NCBI GenBank assembly: GCA_947259985.1 | Contig: CAMYOJ010000011.1 | Location: 20,259 to 84,258, forward strand | Source of the DNA: an uncultured Woeseiaceae bacterium | GTDB taxonomy: Bacteria; Pseudomonadota; Gammaproteobacteria; Steroidobacterales; Woeseiaceae | Length of the DNA stretch: 64,000 bases | Reading direction: 5' to 3' | Part shown: in pieces, positions 53,392 to 63,509 of the stretch | Layout: each line of letters starts with the position of its first letter | How positions within the stretch are numbered: position 1 is the stretch's first letter | Translations under genes and position numbers: made by a program | The notes under the pieces: generated by a model | Seen by the model: only the letters and a program-made list of their open reading frames with translations | Databases searched by the model: none | Told to the model about the DNA's origin: nothing

Positions 53392-55389
53392 TTACTTGAC
53401 GCGCATGCCCGGCTTTGCGCCGTCGTCAGCCGAAAGCAGGAAGATTTCCTCGCCTCCGGGGCCGGCCGCAAGCACCATGCCTTCGGATACGCCGAAGCGC
53501 ATCTTTCTCGGTGTCAGGTTGGCGACGACGATGACGTGACGGCCAACGAGGTTTTCCGGGTCGTAGGCGGCCTTGATGCCCGCAAACACCTGGCGGTGCG
53601 AATCTCCCATGTCGAGAGTCAGCGCGAGAAGCTTGTCCGCTCCATCGACGGGCTCCGCATTTTCGATACGTGCGATACGAAGGTCCACTTTCATGAAGTC
53701 TTCGATGCTGATGAATTCTTCTTCTGTCTCGGACACGGGCGTGCTCTCCTTCGACTGTTCCACCATGCGGTCGACCTGTGCCGTTTCCACGCGAGTCAGC
53801 AACGGCTTGAACTTGCGCACGGTTGTGCCCAGTAGCGGCGCCGACGCGTCCCGCCAATGCCAGCTGTCTTCGTCCAGGAATTCGCGCGCTTTGTCGGCGA
53901 CGACCGGAATCACTGGCGACAGGAAGATCATCAGGCTGCGGAACATGTTCAGTCCCTGGGTGCAGACGAGCTGAACATCGTTGAGCCTGGCATCATCCTT
54001 GATCATCACCCAGGGCTTGTTGTCATCGATATAGCGATTTGCTTTGTCGGCCAGCGCCATTACGAGGCGCATCGCCTTGGAAAACTCCCGACGCTCATAG
54101 TGGGCGGCGATGGCGTCCGACGCGTCAGCGAAATCGGCGAACAGCGAGGCGTCGGGCAGGCTTGCAGAAAGCTTGCCATCAAATCGCTTGCTGACGAAGC
54201 CCGCGCAGCGACTTGCAATGTTGATGAGCTTGCCGATCAGGTCGGAGTTGACGCGCGCAACGAAGTCTTCGAGGTTCAGGTCAATATCCTCGATCGTCGG
54301 TCCCAGTTTCGCCGCGTAGTAGTAGCGCAGGAAGTTGGGGTCGAGGTTATCGAGGTAGGTCCGCGCCTTTATGAATGTACCTCGCGACTTGGACATCTTC
54401 TGACCGTCGACGGTCAGGAAGCCGTGTGCAAATACGCTGGTCGGCGTTCGAAAGCCCGAGCCTTGCAGCACGGCCGGCCAGAACAGCGTGTGAAAATACA
54501 TGATGTCCTTGCCGATGAAGTGATACAGCTCGGCGTCGCTGCCGGGCCTCCAGTAGCTATCGAAATCCAGGTCGTCACGGCGGTCGCAGAGATTCCTGAA
54601 GCTCGCAGGGTAGCCAACCGGCGCGTCGAGCCAGACATAGAAGAACTTGTCTTCGGTGCCCGGAATGCGGAAACCGAAATAGGGTGCATCGCGGGAGATA
54701 TCCCAGTCCTGCAGCCCGGATTCGAACCACTCCTCGAGCTTCGCAACCACGTTCCTGTCGAGGGTCGCGTCGCTCATCCACTGGCGCAGCCGATCTCCGT
54801 ATTCGCTGAGCTTGAAGAAATAATGTTCTGACTCACGCGTGACGGGCGGCGTCCCGGAGACGACTGAAACAGGGTCAATCAGGTCTGCGGGTGTATAGGT
54901 CTTGCTGCAGTTCTCGCAGGCGTCACCATACTGGTCTTCAGCCTTGCAGAATGGACAGGTGCCGCGCACAAAGCGGTCCGGCAGGAACATGCCTTCCTTT
55001 TCATCGTAGGCTTGCTCGATCGTCTTTGTGTAGATGTCGCCTGTGTTGCGCAGAGCGGCAAACATCTCGCAGACGAGTGCTTCGTTCTCGGACGAATGTG
55101 TCGTATGAAAGTTGTCGAACTCGATACCGAAGTCAGCGAAGTCGTTGACGAATTCGGCCGTATACCCCTCGGTGAGCGCCTCGGGGCTTATCCCGAGCTC
55201 CCTCGCTTTGAGCATGATCGGCGTACCGTGCGCGTCCGATGCGCACACATAGATGCAATCGTGCCCTCGCAGCTTCTGGAAGCGTACCCAGATATCCGTC
55301 TGGATGTACTCGACGAGGTGCCCCATATGTGGCGAGCCATTGACGTATGGCAGGGCGCTCGTGACGAGTATTTTTCGTGGCTGCGACAT
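53392..55389 (-). CDS. metG: Methionine-tRNA ligase
   Basis: This 665-residue class I synthetase has HMGH (SPHMGHL) and KMSKS (QKMSKSRG), a zinc knuckle ([17 protein letters not shown]) and the C-terminal tRNA-binding domain ([13 protein letters not shown] to [10 protein letters not shown]). This is the long, dimeric form as in E. coli. It charges tRNA-Met. It lies between the pilT/pilU-like genes and rnfA on the same strand, with 16 nt to rnfA and 52 nt from the upstream gene. Confidence 0.96.
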   Translation of the reverse strand: MSQPRKILVTSALPYVNGSPHMGHLVEYIQTDIWVRFQKLRGHDCIYVCASDAHGTPIMLKARELGISPEALTEGYTAEFVNDFADFGIEFDNFHTTHSSENEALVCEMFAALRNTGDIYTKTIEQAYDEKEGMFLPDRFVRGTCPFCKAEDQYGDACENCSKTYTPADLIDPVSVVSGTPPVTRESEHYFFKLSEYGDRLRQWMSDATLDRNVVAKLEEWFESGLQDWDISRDAPYFGFRIPGTEDKFFYVWLDAPVGYPASFRNLCDRRDDLDFDSYWRPGSDAELYHFIGKDIMYFHTLFWPAVLQGSGFRTPTSVFAHGFLTVDGQKMSKSRGTFIKARTYLDNLDPNFLRYYYAAKLGPTIEDIDLNLEDFVARVNSDLIGKLINIASRCAGFVSKRFDGKLSASLPDASLFADFADASDAIAAHYERREFSKAMRLVMALADKANRYIDDNKPWVMIKDDARLNDVQLVCTQGLNMFRSLMIFLSPVIPVVADKAREFLDEDSWHWRDASAPLLGTTVRKFKPLLTRVETAQVDRMVEQSKESTPVSETEEEFISIEDFMKVDLRIARIENAEPVDGADKLLALTLDMGDSHRQVFAGIKAAYDPENLVGRHVIVVANLTPRKMRFGVSEGMVLAAGPGGEEIFLLSADDGAKPGMRVK

Positions 55390-55441
55390 GACGGTGGCGT
55401 TGGCTGGTAGAAGGGCGCGATTATGCCACGGCCGGGCGGAT

Positions 55442-56503
55442 TTATTCGATGTCTTTGAGGTTCTCGAATTTGTGCTTGTTATTGGCCTGCTGATACGCCT
55501 CTTCGCCAGAGACCCAGCCTTTGTCCACGAGTTCCATGAGCGCGTTATCCATGGTCTTCATGCCGACATTGCCGCCACTCTGCATCGCCGTTTCGAGCTG
55601 GTCCAGCTTGCCCTGGCGAATCAGGTTGGAGACGGCTGGCGTATTGATCATGATTTCGAGCGCGGCGACGCGTCCCGCTTTGTGGCACGTCGGCAGCAAT
55701 TGCTGCGATATGACGCCCCGCAGAGAGGTCGAGATCATCGTGCGGATGTGACTCTGCTTGTCGGCCGGGAACGAGTTGATGATGCGGTCGACGGTCTGTG
55801 CCGCGCCATTGGTATGCAGCGTACCCATGACAAGGATGCCCATTTCGGCGGCCGTCACGGCAATGCTGATGGTCTCGAGATCGCGCAGCTCACCGACGAG
55901 CACGACGTCGGGGTCTTCGCGCATTGCCGAGTGCAGCGCCTCCGAAAAGCTCGGGCTGTGCACGCCCACTTCGCGCTGGCTGATCAGGCAACCCTGGGCC
56001 TTGTGAACAAACTCGATCGGATCCTCGATCGTCAGGATGTGACCTTTGAGACGCTTGTTCAACGAGTCGATCATCGCTGCGAGTGTTGTCGACTTGCCCG
56101 AACCGGTCTTGCCGGTGACGAGAATCATGCCCTGGGTATGCTTGCAGAGTTCGTGAACGACGCCAGGCATGTCGAGCTGTTCAAGCGTCAGCGCATTCGA
56201 TGGAATCGCACGAAAGATGGCGCCTATGCCATTGAGGTGGCGGAATGCGTTAACCCGAAAACGTGACACATCGACAATTTCGTGTGCAAAGTCCGCGGCA
56301 TCATTTTCCTCGAAAGTCTTGCGCGTGACGCCGTCCATGATCTCGAAAATGATCTCCTCGACCTGGGCGACCTCGAGGCGCTCGTTCATCATGACCTGCA
56401 GGTTGCCGTGAACACGTGCGCGAACCGGATCGCCCGAGATGAAGTGCAGGTCGGACGCGTTCTGTTGCAACGCGTGTTCGAGGAATCTGTCGATATCGGC
56501 CAT
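55442..56503 (-). CDS. PilT/PilU-family type IV pilus retraction ATPase (second)
   Basis: This 353-residue secretion-superfamily ATPase has a PAS-like N-terminal domain, Walker [10 protein letters not shown], the [12 protein letters not shown]sp box, Walker B-like [12 protein letters not shown], and the His box [15 protein letters not shown]. It drives pilus retraction as a hexamer at the inner membrane. The AIRNL-like retraction motif reads AVSNLIR. It is the shorter of two adjacent paralogues, 2 nt after the first; in other bacteria such pairs are PilT and PilU, but I cannot assign which is which. Confidence 0.9.
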   Translation of the reverse strand: MADIDRFLEHALQQNASDLHFISGDPVRARVHGNLQVMMNERLEVAQVEEIIFEIMDGVTRKTFEENDAADFAHEIVDVSRFRVNAFRHLNGIGAIFRAIPSNALTLEQLDMPGVVHELCKHTQGMILVTGKTGSGKSTTLAAMIDSLNKRLKGHILTIEDPIEFVHKAQGCLISQREVGVHSPSFSEALHSAMREDPDVVLVGELRDLETISIAVTAAEMGILVMGTLHTNGAAQTVDRIINSFPADKQSHIRTMISTSLRGVISQQLLPTCHKAGRVAALEIMINTPAVSNLIRQGKLDQLETAMQSGGNVGMKTMDNALMELVDKGWVSGEEAYQQANNKHKFENLKDIE

Positions 56504-56505
56504 GG

Positions 56506-57600
56506 CTAACCTGCGTCCATATCCAGCGTTGCTACCATGTCGGTGTCAGTGACGAAGCGCTGGAACTTCTTCTTGTCCGTTGCAAACCGAATCGCATCGT
56601 CGGGGTCGATCTGCTTCGCGTTGATTGCATCGAGCAGCGCATGATCCATCTGCTGCATGCCGAGGTCCCTGCCGGTTTGCAGCTGTGACGGAATCTGGTG
56701 CGTCTGGTCCGTCGTGATGAGCTTGGAGATAGCGCGCGTGTTGACGAGTATCTCGAGGACGGCGCGTCTTCCCCGGCCATCTGGAGTTTTGACCAGGACC
56801 TGGGTGACCACGGCCTTGAGGCTCATGGACAGGAAGCCCTTGGTCTGCTCGCGCAACTCTCCCGGCAGTGCGTCGATGATACGGTCGATAGTCTTGACGG
56901 CGCCAGTGGTGTGCAATGTACCGAGCACGAGATGTCCGGTTTCGGCCGCCGTCATGGCCATCGATATCGTCTCGGCGTCGCGCAGTTCGCCAACGAGAAT
57001 GACATCGGGATCTTCGCGCATCGCGGAGCGCACGCCGTCGGCAAAGCTCTTCACGTGGGTGCCCAGTTCTCGCTGAATTACCTGGCAGTTCTTGCTCGGG
57101 TGCACGAACTCGATCGGGTCCTCGAGGCTGATAATGTTGAGGTTTCGCGTCTCGTTGAGATGATCGATCATTGCTGCAAGCGTCGTCGATTTACCCGTGC
57201 CCGTCGATCCTGTTACGAGCACCATGCCCTGGTGGAAATCGCAGAACTTCTTGAGGATCGGCGGTACGTGGAGGTCATCGAGTTTCGGTACATCGCCCGG
57301 GATGTAGCGAAATACCGCGCCGACGCCGGTTTCCTTGCGGAACACGTTGACGCGGAAACGGCCGCCTTCTTCGGCAACGTAGGAGAAGTCGAGGTCATGG
57401 CCCTGCGCCAGGCGTTCTTTCTGTTTGGCCGTAAGGACCTCGAGTACGTAGGTTTCGAGTTCGGTATCCGAGAGCTGGCGAAACTTGATCGGCATCAGGT
57501 CGCCGTTCATGCGCAGCATGGGCGGCACGCCGACCGCGAGATGCACATCGGAGCAACCTTGCGCCAGACCCAGTTTCAGGAATGCATCAATTCGTGCCAT
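56506..57600 (-). CDS. PilT/PilU-family type IV pilus retraction ATPase (first)
   Basis: This 364-residue ATPase has the same layout as its neighbour: SDVHLAVGVPPMLRMNG at the N terminus, Walker [43 protein letters not shown] and GTLHTTGAVKTIDRI. The retraction motif is AISKLIT. It ends with an extension (DKKKFQRFVTDTDMV) like some PilU proteins. It starts 8 nt after the HEAT-kinase stop and is followed after 2 nt by the second ATPase, so all three are one transcript. Confidence 0.9.
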   Translation of the reverse strand: MARIDAFLKLGLAQGCSDVHLAVGVPPMLRMNGDLMPIKFRQLSDTELETYVLEVLTAKQKERLAQGHDLDFSYVAEEGGRFRVNVFRKETGVGAVFRYIPGDVPKLDDLHVPPILKKFCDFHQGMVLVTGSTGTGKSTTLAAMIDHLNETRNLNIISLEDPIEFVHPSKNCQVIQRELGTHVKSFADGVRSAMREDPDVILVGELRDAETISMAMTAAETGHLVLGTLHTTGAVKTIDRIIDALPGELREQTKGFLSMSLKAVVTQVLVKTPDGRGRRAVLEILVNTRAISKLITTDQTHQIPSQLQTGRDLGMQQMDHALLDAINAKQIDPDDAIRFATDKKKFQRFVTDTDMVATLDMDAG

Positions 57601-57608
57601 AAGCGATC

Positions 57609-60050
57609 TCAGAGGCTGACGTTGTCGAGCGCTTCAGTCAGTTCTTCCATCGACTGGTAGCGCTTGGTCTTGTCGACTGACATGGCCTTCTCGATGATGC
57701 TAGCCAGTTCATCAGGTATTTCGGCATTGACTTCCTGGCAGGCCATGGCTTTGCCCTGCACGTGCTGGTACATCACAGACATATGGTCTCCCTTGCTGTA
57801 CGGAGGAATGCCCGTAGCCATTTCATACATGATGACGCCGACGCTGTAAATGTCTGCTGTCTCGTCGACCTTCTTGCCGAGAATCTGCTCGGGTGCCATG
57901 TACTTCGGGGAACCGATGACGTAGCCGGTCTTCGTAAGCTGGGTGTCGCCGCTGCTGGCCGCCGCCGCAACGCCAAAGTCCACGATCTTCAGGAGTCCCT
58001 CCTGGTTGATGAGAATATTGGCCGGCTTGAGATCGCGGTGAATCACGCCGGCCTGGTGAGCCACGGTCATTCCGGTTGCGATATCGCGCGAATAGCGCAA
58101 TACCTTTTCGACTGTCATGGGTTTGTTGTCCGGAATCTCGCCGGTCAAGGTGTGTGACGGGAAGTACTCCATCGAGATGGCGTAACAACCCTGCAGATTC
58201 AGGAAGTCATAGATGCGGATTACGTTGCGGTGCGTAATCTTGCGTGAGTAGCGCAGCTCGTGAACGAAACGCTTCATCATCTCCTCGTCAGAGGACACGT
58301 TGGGGTTCAAGAACTTGAGGATCAGTTGTTCGTCGACGACCTCGTCTTCCATCAGCAGCACCGTGCCGAACGCGCCTTTGCCGATCTTCTCGATGTACTT
58401 GTAGCGACCGTCGATAACATCGCCGGGATTGAGCTTGGCGATATCCAGCACGGGCAGCGCGGTCGGCACCTCCGGCGCCTTGGCCTCTTCGGGTTTGGCG
58501 GCTTCGGCGATCTCGTTTGCCTGGGCCTGCAACAGTTTGTCCAGGTCCTCGTCTTCGAGCAGCAGGGTCTTGGTATGGGCCGCGATTTTCTCGGCGCGCA
58601 CGTTCTCTTCCATGACCGTCTCGGAATAACGAGCTTCGAGATCTTTCAGTGCCTTGTCGGCCGCGTTGATGATCGTCGCGTCTTCCGATTGTTTTATCTT
58701 CTTCAGCAGGTTACGAATCGTGTCAGCCGTCGTATCGTCGGAAAGCAGGGAAAGCGCCTTGATCGCTTCGATCTGAATTTCGCGTTCGGGGCGTTGCAGC
58801 AAAGGCACGATTTTCGAAATGTGCTGATGTGTACCGAGCTTGCCCAGTGCGCGGATGACCACGGTGTCGGTTTTGCTGTCCTGCCCTAGCATCGATTCGA
58901 GTTTCGGTAGCGCCTTGGGGTCGCCGATTTTCGACAGGGCGTCGACAGCTCGTTCGCGTACCCACCAGTCGGTATCGTCGGTTGCCTTGATCAGGTGATC
59001 GACAGCGCGGCCGTCCTTCGTCGTGTTGAGAATCTCGATGGCTGTGCGCCGGATCTCCTCGTCTTTGTCATTGATGAGATTGACGACCGAATCGACGACC
59101 CTGGGACCACCGATTTCCGCGAGCGCATCGCCCGCCCTGGAGCGTACCCACCAGTCGTCGTCCTTGATTGCTTCGAGCAGGTTCTTGACTGAATTGACGT
59201 CGGCGAGCTCGTTCAGTACCTCGACGGCCGCACGGCGCGCGTATTCCGACTCGTCCTTCAACGCAGGCACGAGGTACTTGATCGTGTCCGGGTACTTGAC
59301 CTTGATCAGCACGTCGACAGCCTTGCTCTGCACGTCGAGGTCGGGGTCCATCAGCATTTGCGCTATTTTCTCGACATTCACTTTGCCGCCGCGTGACGCG
59401 AGTGCCGAGAGGGCGGCGCTGCGAACCATCTTGTTCGGGTCCTTGAGCTGCATCTGTAGCGCGTCGTTGATCTCGGGCTTGTCAAAGCGCGTCAGCAGGT
59501 TCATCAGGTGAATCTTGATCATCGGGTCCTTGCCGCCCATGCGCGCGATCAGGTCGGGGACCATGTCAGGCTTGATGACTTCTTCGATGATCTTGAATAT
59601 GGCGGCCTTTTCCTTCGCATCGCACTCGTAGGCCCGGCGCAGCAGCTCGTGGACGCTGAGGTCCTGCTTGTGCACACGTAGCACCTCGATCAAGGCAGGC
59701 TTGGAAACCTCCTCGTCGTCGAAAAAATCGAGCAGCCTGTTCGGGTCATAGACGGTACTGCTCGAAAGCGCCCAGGCGGTGCCGGAAACGACGCGTTCGT
59801 TGCCGTCTGCGAGACCCTCGCGATACATTTCGAGGTTCTTGTCGTCGACAAGGTCGCCGAGTATGTCCACGAGCACCATCGTGTGCGTCTTGTCGGACAG
59901 GGCCAGCGCGTCGATGATCTTGGGTACGGCCTTGCTGCCACTTTTCTTGAGCTTGTCGACGAGTTTGCGCGCGGACGCGGAGGATGGATCGGGCTCTGCG
60001 ACGAGTTGGGTCAGGAGCTGGTCGGAGCGAAAGGAGGCGAGGAAACTCAC
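57609..60050 (-). CDS. HEAT-repeat protein with C-terminal serine/threonine kinase
   Basis: About 813 residues from GTG 60050; an in-frame ATG at 60095 would add 15. The N-terminal 470 residues are HEAT/PBS-lyase-type helical repeats, with units such as WWVRSRAGDALAEIG and WWVRERAVDALSKIG. A linker with coiled-coil character follows, then a Hanks-type kinase (about 545-810): GKGAFGTV loop, Lys in LILKFLN, HRDLKPANIL, DFGVAAA and APEQILG. All catalytic residues are present. There is no membrane helix or PASTA repeat, so it is a soluble kinase with a large scaffold arm. It directly precedes two pilus-retraction ATPases (8 nt), so control of twitching motility is a reasonable guess. Confidence 0.88.
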   Translation of the reverse strand: MSFLASFRSDQLLTQLVAEPDPSSASARKLVDKLKKSGSKAVPKIIDALALSDKTHTMVLVDILGDLVDDKNLEMYREGLADGNERVVSGTAWALSSSTVYDPNRLLDFFDDEEVSKPALIEVLRVHKQDLSVHELLRRAYECDAKEKAAIFKIIEEVIKPDMVPDLIARMGGKDPMIKIHLMNLLTRFDKPEINDALQMQLKDPNKMVRSAALSALASRGGKVNVEKIAQMLMDPDLDVQSKAVDVLIKVKYPDTIKYLVPALKDESEYARRAAVEVLNELADVNSVKNLLEAIKDDDWWVRSRAGDALAEIGGPRVVDSVVNLINDKDEEIRRTAIEILNTTKDGRAVDHLIKATDDTDWWVRERAVDALSKIGDPKALPKLESMLGQDSKTDTVVIRALGKLGTHQHISKIVPLLQRPEREIQIEAIKALSLLSDDTTADTIRNLLKKIKQSEDATIINAADKALKDLEARYSETVMEENVRAEKIAAHTKTLLLEDEDLDKLLQAQANEIAEAAKPEEAKAPEVPTALPVLDIAKLNPGDVIDGRYKYIEKIGKGAFGTVLLMEDEVVDEQLILKFLNPNVSSDEEMMKRFVHELRYSRKITHRNVIRIYDFLNLQGCYAISMEYFPSHTLTGEIPDNKPMTVEKVLRYSRDIATGMTVAHQAGVIHRDLKPANILINQEGLLKIVDFGVAAAASSGDTQLTKTGYVIGSPKYMAPEQILGKKVDETADIYSVGVIMYEMATGIPPYSKGDHMSVMYQHVQGKAMACQEVNAEIPDELASIIEKAMSVDKTKRYQSMEELTEALDNVSL

Positions 60051-60374
60051 AGCGATGAACCGTCCGCACGACAAGACGCGCCGCCAATGCAGCAAGGCCG
60101 CATGCCGTCGATCGCCGTATTTATCGTTGAATTACTACGTAACGCCAATTCGTTGTCGCTCTTGCCCAAGCAAAGCGGTGCGCGCGGTGCCCATATTGAG
60201 GCAACCCTCCGCAGATTCCGCTAGTCCCCAACGCGGCATTATGCCACATCAGACCCCGCACATTGCCCGCCGATGCTGGCTTTCAGCGATGGACGGCATT
60301 TACAATGTGTCCGCAAATTCCGGCGTCAGCCGGTAATACTCAATCAAATTTTACCTAATGCGAGCGTACGAAGT
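60051..60374. promoter_or_regulatory. Divergent promoter region between the HEAT-kinase and mrp
   Basis: I find no convincing gene in this 324-nt stretch. It must hold promoters for the long minus-strand run and for mrp-dcd. A TACAAT box at 60301-60306 could be a -10 element for mrp, but its -35 partner is weak. No strong hairpin or operator stands out. Part of it (to 60095) would be coding if the kinase uses its longer ATG start. Confidence 0.35.
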
Positions 60375-61472
60375 GTGACGGTGTCATCAGAATCAGATGT
60401 GAGCAAGTACCTAAATTCCATCGAATTATTGGTGGTCGGGCGGCCACTGGGCGAGGTGGGTCGGGTGCGCGAGGCGACGGTGTCCGGAGGCAGCGTCAAA
60501 GTCCGGGTCGAACTGGGTTTCCCGTGCCTGCACGCGCATTCGGCCATCGAGCAGCAGCTGTCGGAGGCATTGTCCGCCGAAACCGGCGCCAGCCAGGTCG
60601 AAATCGAGCTCGCTACGAAGATCGTGCGGCACGGCGTGCAGCGCAATCTCAAGCCCATACCGGGTGTAAAGAACGTCATTGCGGTGGCATCGGGCAAAGG
60701 CGGCGTGGGCAAGTCCACCGTTTCCGCCAACATCGCGCTGGCATTGTCGGGTGAGGGTGCCTCGGTCGGCATACTCGACGCCGATATCTACGGTCCCAGC
60801 CAGCCCCACATGATGGGCATTGTCGGAGACGTGCCCGAAAGCGAGGATGGCAAGACGATGCTGCCGCTCAGGGCGCATGGCCTGCAGGTCATGTCGATCG
60901 GCGCGCTGGTCGATGCTGATCAGCCCATGGTCTGGCGTGGCCCGATGGTCACTTCGGCGCTGAGCCAGCTTGCGAACCAGACGCAGTGGAAGGACCTCGA
61001 CTACCTGATCGTCGATATGCCACCGGGAACCGGGGATATCCAGCTGACGCTGGCACAGCAGATCCCCGTGGCCGGCACCGTCATCGTGACGACGCCACAG
61101 AACATCGCGACCCTCGACGCGCGTAAGGGCCTCGCCATGTTCCGCAAGGTGTCGATCCCGGTGCTCGGCGTCGTCGAGAACATGGCGACGCACGTGTGTT
61201 CCGCCTGCGGGCACGAGGACCCCATCTTTGGCGCCGGTGGCGCCGACAAGATGATCGAGGACTTCGACGTCCGCTTGCTCGGTCGGCTGCCGCTCGACGC
61301 CCGCATCCGCGAGCAGACGGACTCCGGCCGGCCGACGGTGATCGCCGAACCCGATTCCGTGATTGCGCGTGACTACCGGGAAACGGCCTGGAATATCGGC
61401 GCAGCCCTGGCGGCCCAACGGACCGATCACAGCTCCAAGTTCGGCAATATCGTGGTCGAGGAAGCGAAATGA
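60375..61472 (+). CDS. mrp: Iron-sulfur cluster carrier protein Mrp/ApbC
   Basis: This protein of about 365 residues has a short MIP18-like N-terminal domain (60-90 residues) and a deviant Walker P-loop ATPase ([17 protein letters not shown]), with [23 protein letters not shown] and the cluster-binding CSAC (VCSACGHED). It carries and delivers 4Fe-4S clusters. GTG codons at 60375, 60381 and 60399 are all possible starts; 60375 gives a length close to E. coli Mrp. The stop overlaps dcd by 4 nt. E. coli has metG and mrp as neighbours; here pil and kinase genes separate them. Confidence 0.93.
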   Translation: MTVSSESDVSKYLNSIELLVVGRPLGEVGRVREATVSGGSVKVRVELGFPCLHAHSAIEQQLSEALSAETGASQVEIELATKIVRHGVQRNLKPIPGVKNVIAVASGKGGVGKSTVSANIALALSGEGASVGILDADIYGPSQPHMMGIVGDVPESEDGKTMLPLRAHGLQVMSIGALVDADQPMVWRGPMVTSALSQLANQTQWKDLDYLIVDMPPGTGDIQLTLAQQIPVAGTVIVTTPQNIATLDARKGLAMFRKVSIPVLGVVENMATHVCSACGHEDPIFGAGGADKMIEDFDVRLLGRLPLDARIREQTDSGRPTVIAEPDSVIARDYRETAWNIGAALAAQRTDHSSKFGNIVVEEAK

Positions 61473-62035
61473 GCATTAAATCGGACCGCTGGATTCGGCA
61501 AATGGCCCAGGAGCACGGCATGATCGAGCCGTTCGAACCCGGCCAGGTTCGCGAGAACAGTGACGGCCGTATCGTCAGCTACGGCACCTCGAGTTATGGC
61601 TATGACGTGCGTTGCTCGGACGAATTCAAGATCTTCACGAACATCAACTCGGCGATCGTCGATCCGAAAGGCTTCGACGAGACCAGCTTCGTCGATCTGC
61701 AAAGCGACGTCTGCGTGATTCCGCCGAATTCGTTCGCGCTGGCGCGCACGGTCGAGTTCTTCCGGATTCCGCGCACGGTCCTGACCATTTGCCTTGGCAA
61801 GTCCACGTACGCGCGCTGCGGCATCATCGTCAACGTAACGCCGCTCGAGCCCGAGTGGGAAGGGCACGTGACCCTCGAGTTCTCCAACACGACACCGCTA
61901 CCCGCGAAGATTTATGCCAACGAAGGTGTCGCCCAGATGCTCTTCCTGGAGTCGGATGAAGCCTGCGAAACCTCCTACAAGGACCGCGGCGGCAAGTACC
62001 AGGGTCAGACCGGGGTCACGTTGCCGAAGGCCTGA
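61469..62035 (+). CDS. dcd: dCTP deaminase
   Basis: This 188-residue enzyme converts dCTP to dUTP for thymidylate synthesis. The segments [46 protein letters not shown] (read in pieces, with the catalytic Glu in TLEFSN) and GVAQMLFLE are full matches. ATG overlaps the mrp stop (ATGA). The last 31 bases overlap the end of the HNH gene on the opposite strand. Confidence 0.95.
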   Translation: MSIKSDRWIRQMAQEHGMIEPFEPGQVRENSDGRIVSYGTSSYGYDVRCSDEFKIFTNINSAIVDPKGFDETSFVDLQSDVCVIPPNSFALARTVEFFRIPRTVLTICLGKSTYARCGIIVNVTPLEPEWEGHVTLEFSNTTPLPAKIYANEGVAQMLFLESDEACETSYKDRGGKYQGQTGVTLPKA

Positions 62036-63240
62036 GCCACGCTCGATCCGCCACGTGGCGGATTATTGAGCGAATCGGAAAACTCCTCGATATCGTCGTC
62101 GACCATATCGCCGGTGCGGTAGCCGCAAGCCGGAACGGCGAGGCCGTCGGGTCGCTTGAAGAACCAGCGATCCTGATAGTCGCGTTCGATGCGATACCCG
62201 CCTTCGTGGACGAGTCGGTGATGGCGCGAACAGAGCAACATCAGGTTGTCGATGCTCGTTTCACCACCGGCAGACCAGTGCCTGACGTGGTGTGCATCGA
62301 CGAAGCGTTTGTTGTTGCAGCCCGGAAACGTGCAGCCCCGGTCCCTGGCTTCGAGCGCTCTCTTGATGGCCGTTGGCACTGTCCTTGTCTTGCGACCGAC
62401 ACTTAGAGGTTCGCCTGTATCGTCTTCGACGATGACCACCGCGTCGCCGTCACAGCAAAGGCGCTTGACGGATTCCAGCGGCAGGCCGGAACGACCTTCG
62501 CCGTTTGCGAGCGCCGACTGGTCGACGTGCACGGTGACCCTGTAATTGTCAGCGGTTGCGGCGTTCTCGTCGCCGTTTCCCGCAAGGTATGCGTTTGCCA
62601 TGGCGACGATCCCGTCGGCTTGCTGGGCCGACCAGCGCTCATCAACGAGTTCCGGTGATTCACATGCCGTCGCGTCCCTCGCGCGATCGATGGCCTTTTC
62701 GAGTAACTCGCCGGTCTCGACAGGCAGTTCAATCGTAAACGTCACGACTCCAAGCTCCCGGTCACGGTGTATGCGCAGTGACCGGGCAGCGTAAGCCCTG
62801 TTCGTCTCATCGACTGACTCCACTGTTCCGTACCGCAATTCGATGCAGCGTGCTGCGACTCTGGCGGTCGTTGTCTTCTCCGCGAAACGCACCAGTTGCT
62901 TTTCATTCGCGGGTGTCACCACGCGTGTCAGCAAGCGCGCCTTGGAATAGGACAACGTACCTGAAGCGAAGGCCGATGCGACGCACGGCTGGGTCTTCAA
63001 TGCGTGCGCGACGCGTACTTTCTCCCTGGCCGTGCAAATGCTGAAGTCGCAGCGCCAGTGAAGCCAATCGGCGCAACTTTCGAATCCCCATTTCAACCAA
63101 CCGACGCGCTCGTCAAACTGGCGAACAAGTACGAGCAGTTCGTAGGTGCTTTGGTTGATGTGCGAGGCGAGATTGACGATGGCTTCGTCGAGTTGGTCGA
63201 TCGGAACCAGGTGCGATTCGTCGGAGATTGCAGTGCTCAT
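62005..63240 (-). CDS. DUF222/13E12-like protein with C-terminal HNH nuclease domain
   Basis: This 411-residue protein has an N-terminal DUF222-like helical domain (for example [16 protein letters not shown] and [18 protein letters not shown]) and a C-terminal HNH domain: [20 protein letters not shown], then [16 protein letters not shown]. The ATG at 63240 is chosen. Such proteins are common in actinobacteria and scattered in proteobacteria, sometimes in many copies; their role is unknown and mobile-element or intron ancestry is often suspected. No inteins, terminal repeats or integrase are seen here. It overlaps dcd by 31 nt tail to tail. Confidence 0.85.
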   Translation of the reverse strand: MSTAISDESHLVPIDQLDEAIVNLASHINQSTYELLVLVRQFDERVGWLKWGFESCADWLHWRCDFSICTAREKVRVAHALKTQPCVASAFASGTLSYSKARLLTRVVTPANEKQLVRFAEKTTTARVAARCIELRYGTVESVDETNRAYAARSLRIHRDRELGVVTFTIELPVETGELLEKAIDRARDATACESPELVDERWSAQQADGIVAMANAYLAGNGDENAATADNYRVTVHVDQSALANGEGRSGLPLESVKRLCCDGDAVVIVEDDTGEPLSVGRKTRTVPTAIKRALEARDRGCTFPGCNNKRFVDAHHVRHWSAGGETSIDNLMLLCSRHHRLVHEGGYRIERDYQDRWFFKRPDGLAVPACGYRTGDMVDDDIEEFSDSLNNPPRGGSSVAQAFGNVTPV

Positions 63241-63509
63241 GGGAAGTCCTTGTGGTGCGGGGTGAGACTGCAATTATATAAGGTTATGCGATTTAAAGAG
63301 TTTTAAAATCAATAAGTTACGTACGAAATATAATTCTATTTCTGGGCAATATCACGAGATTCTCCCAGCTACGTTCGCATGTCTGCTTTCATACGAAGCG
63401 GACGTTCAGGCAACTTGTTTTCGGCAATTCCTACTGGCTGCCGACGGCTGTGCTTAGCGGCCGCTCAACGCCCACTTCACTCGACTCCAGGGATCGAAAC
63501 GAATTGAGA
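63241..63509. other. Non-coding stretch with AT-rich segment
   Basis: No gene is evident. About 63270-63350 is markedly AT-rich (for example TTATATAAGG and ATATAATTCTATTTC) against GC-rich neighbours and probably holds the HNH gene promoter. The remainder up to 63509 follows the stop of the right-edge gene and shows no strong terminator hairpin. Confidence 0.4.

Noticed and set aside
62005..63240. Mobile element or homing intron around the HNH gene
   Set aside because: No terminal repeats, integrase, intron fold or target duplication could be seen.
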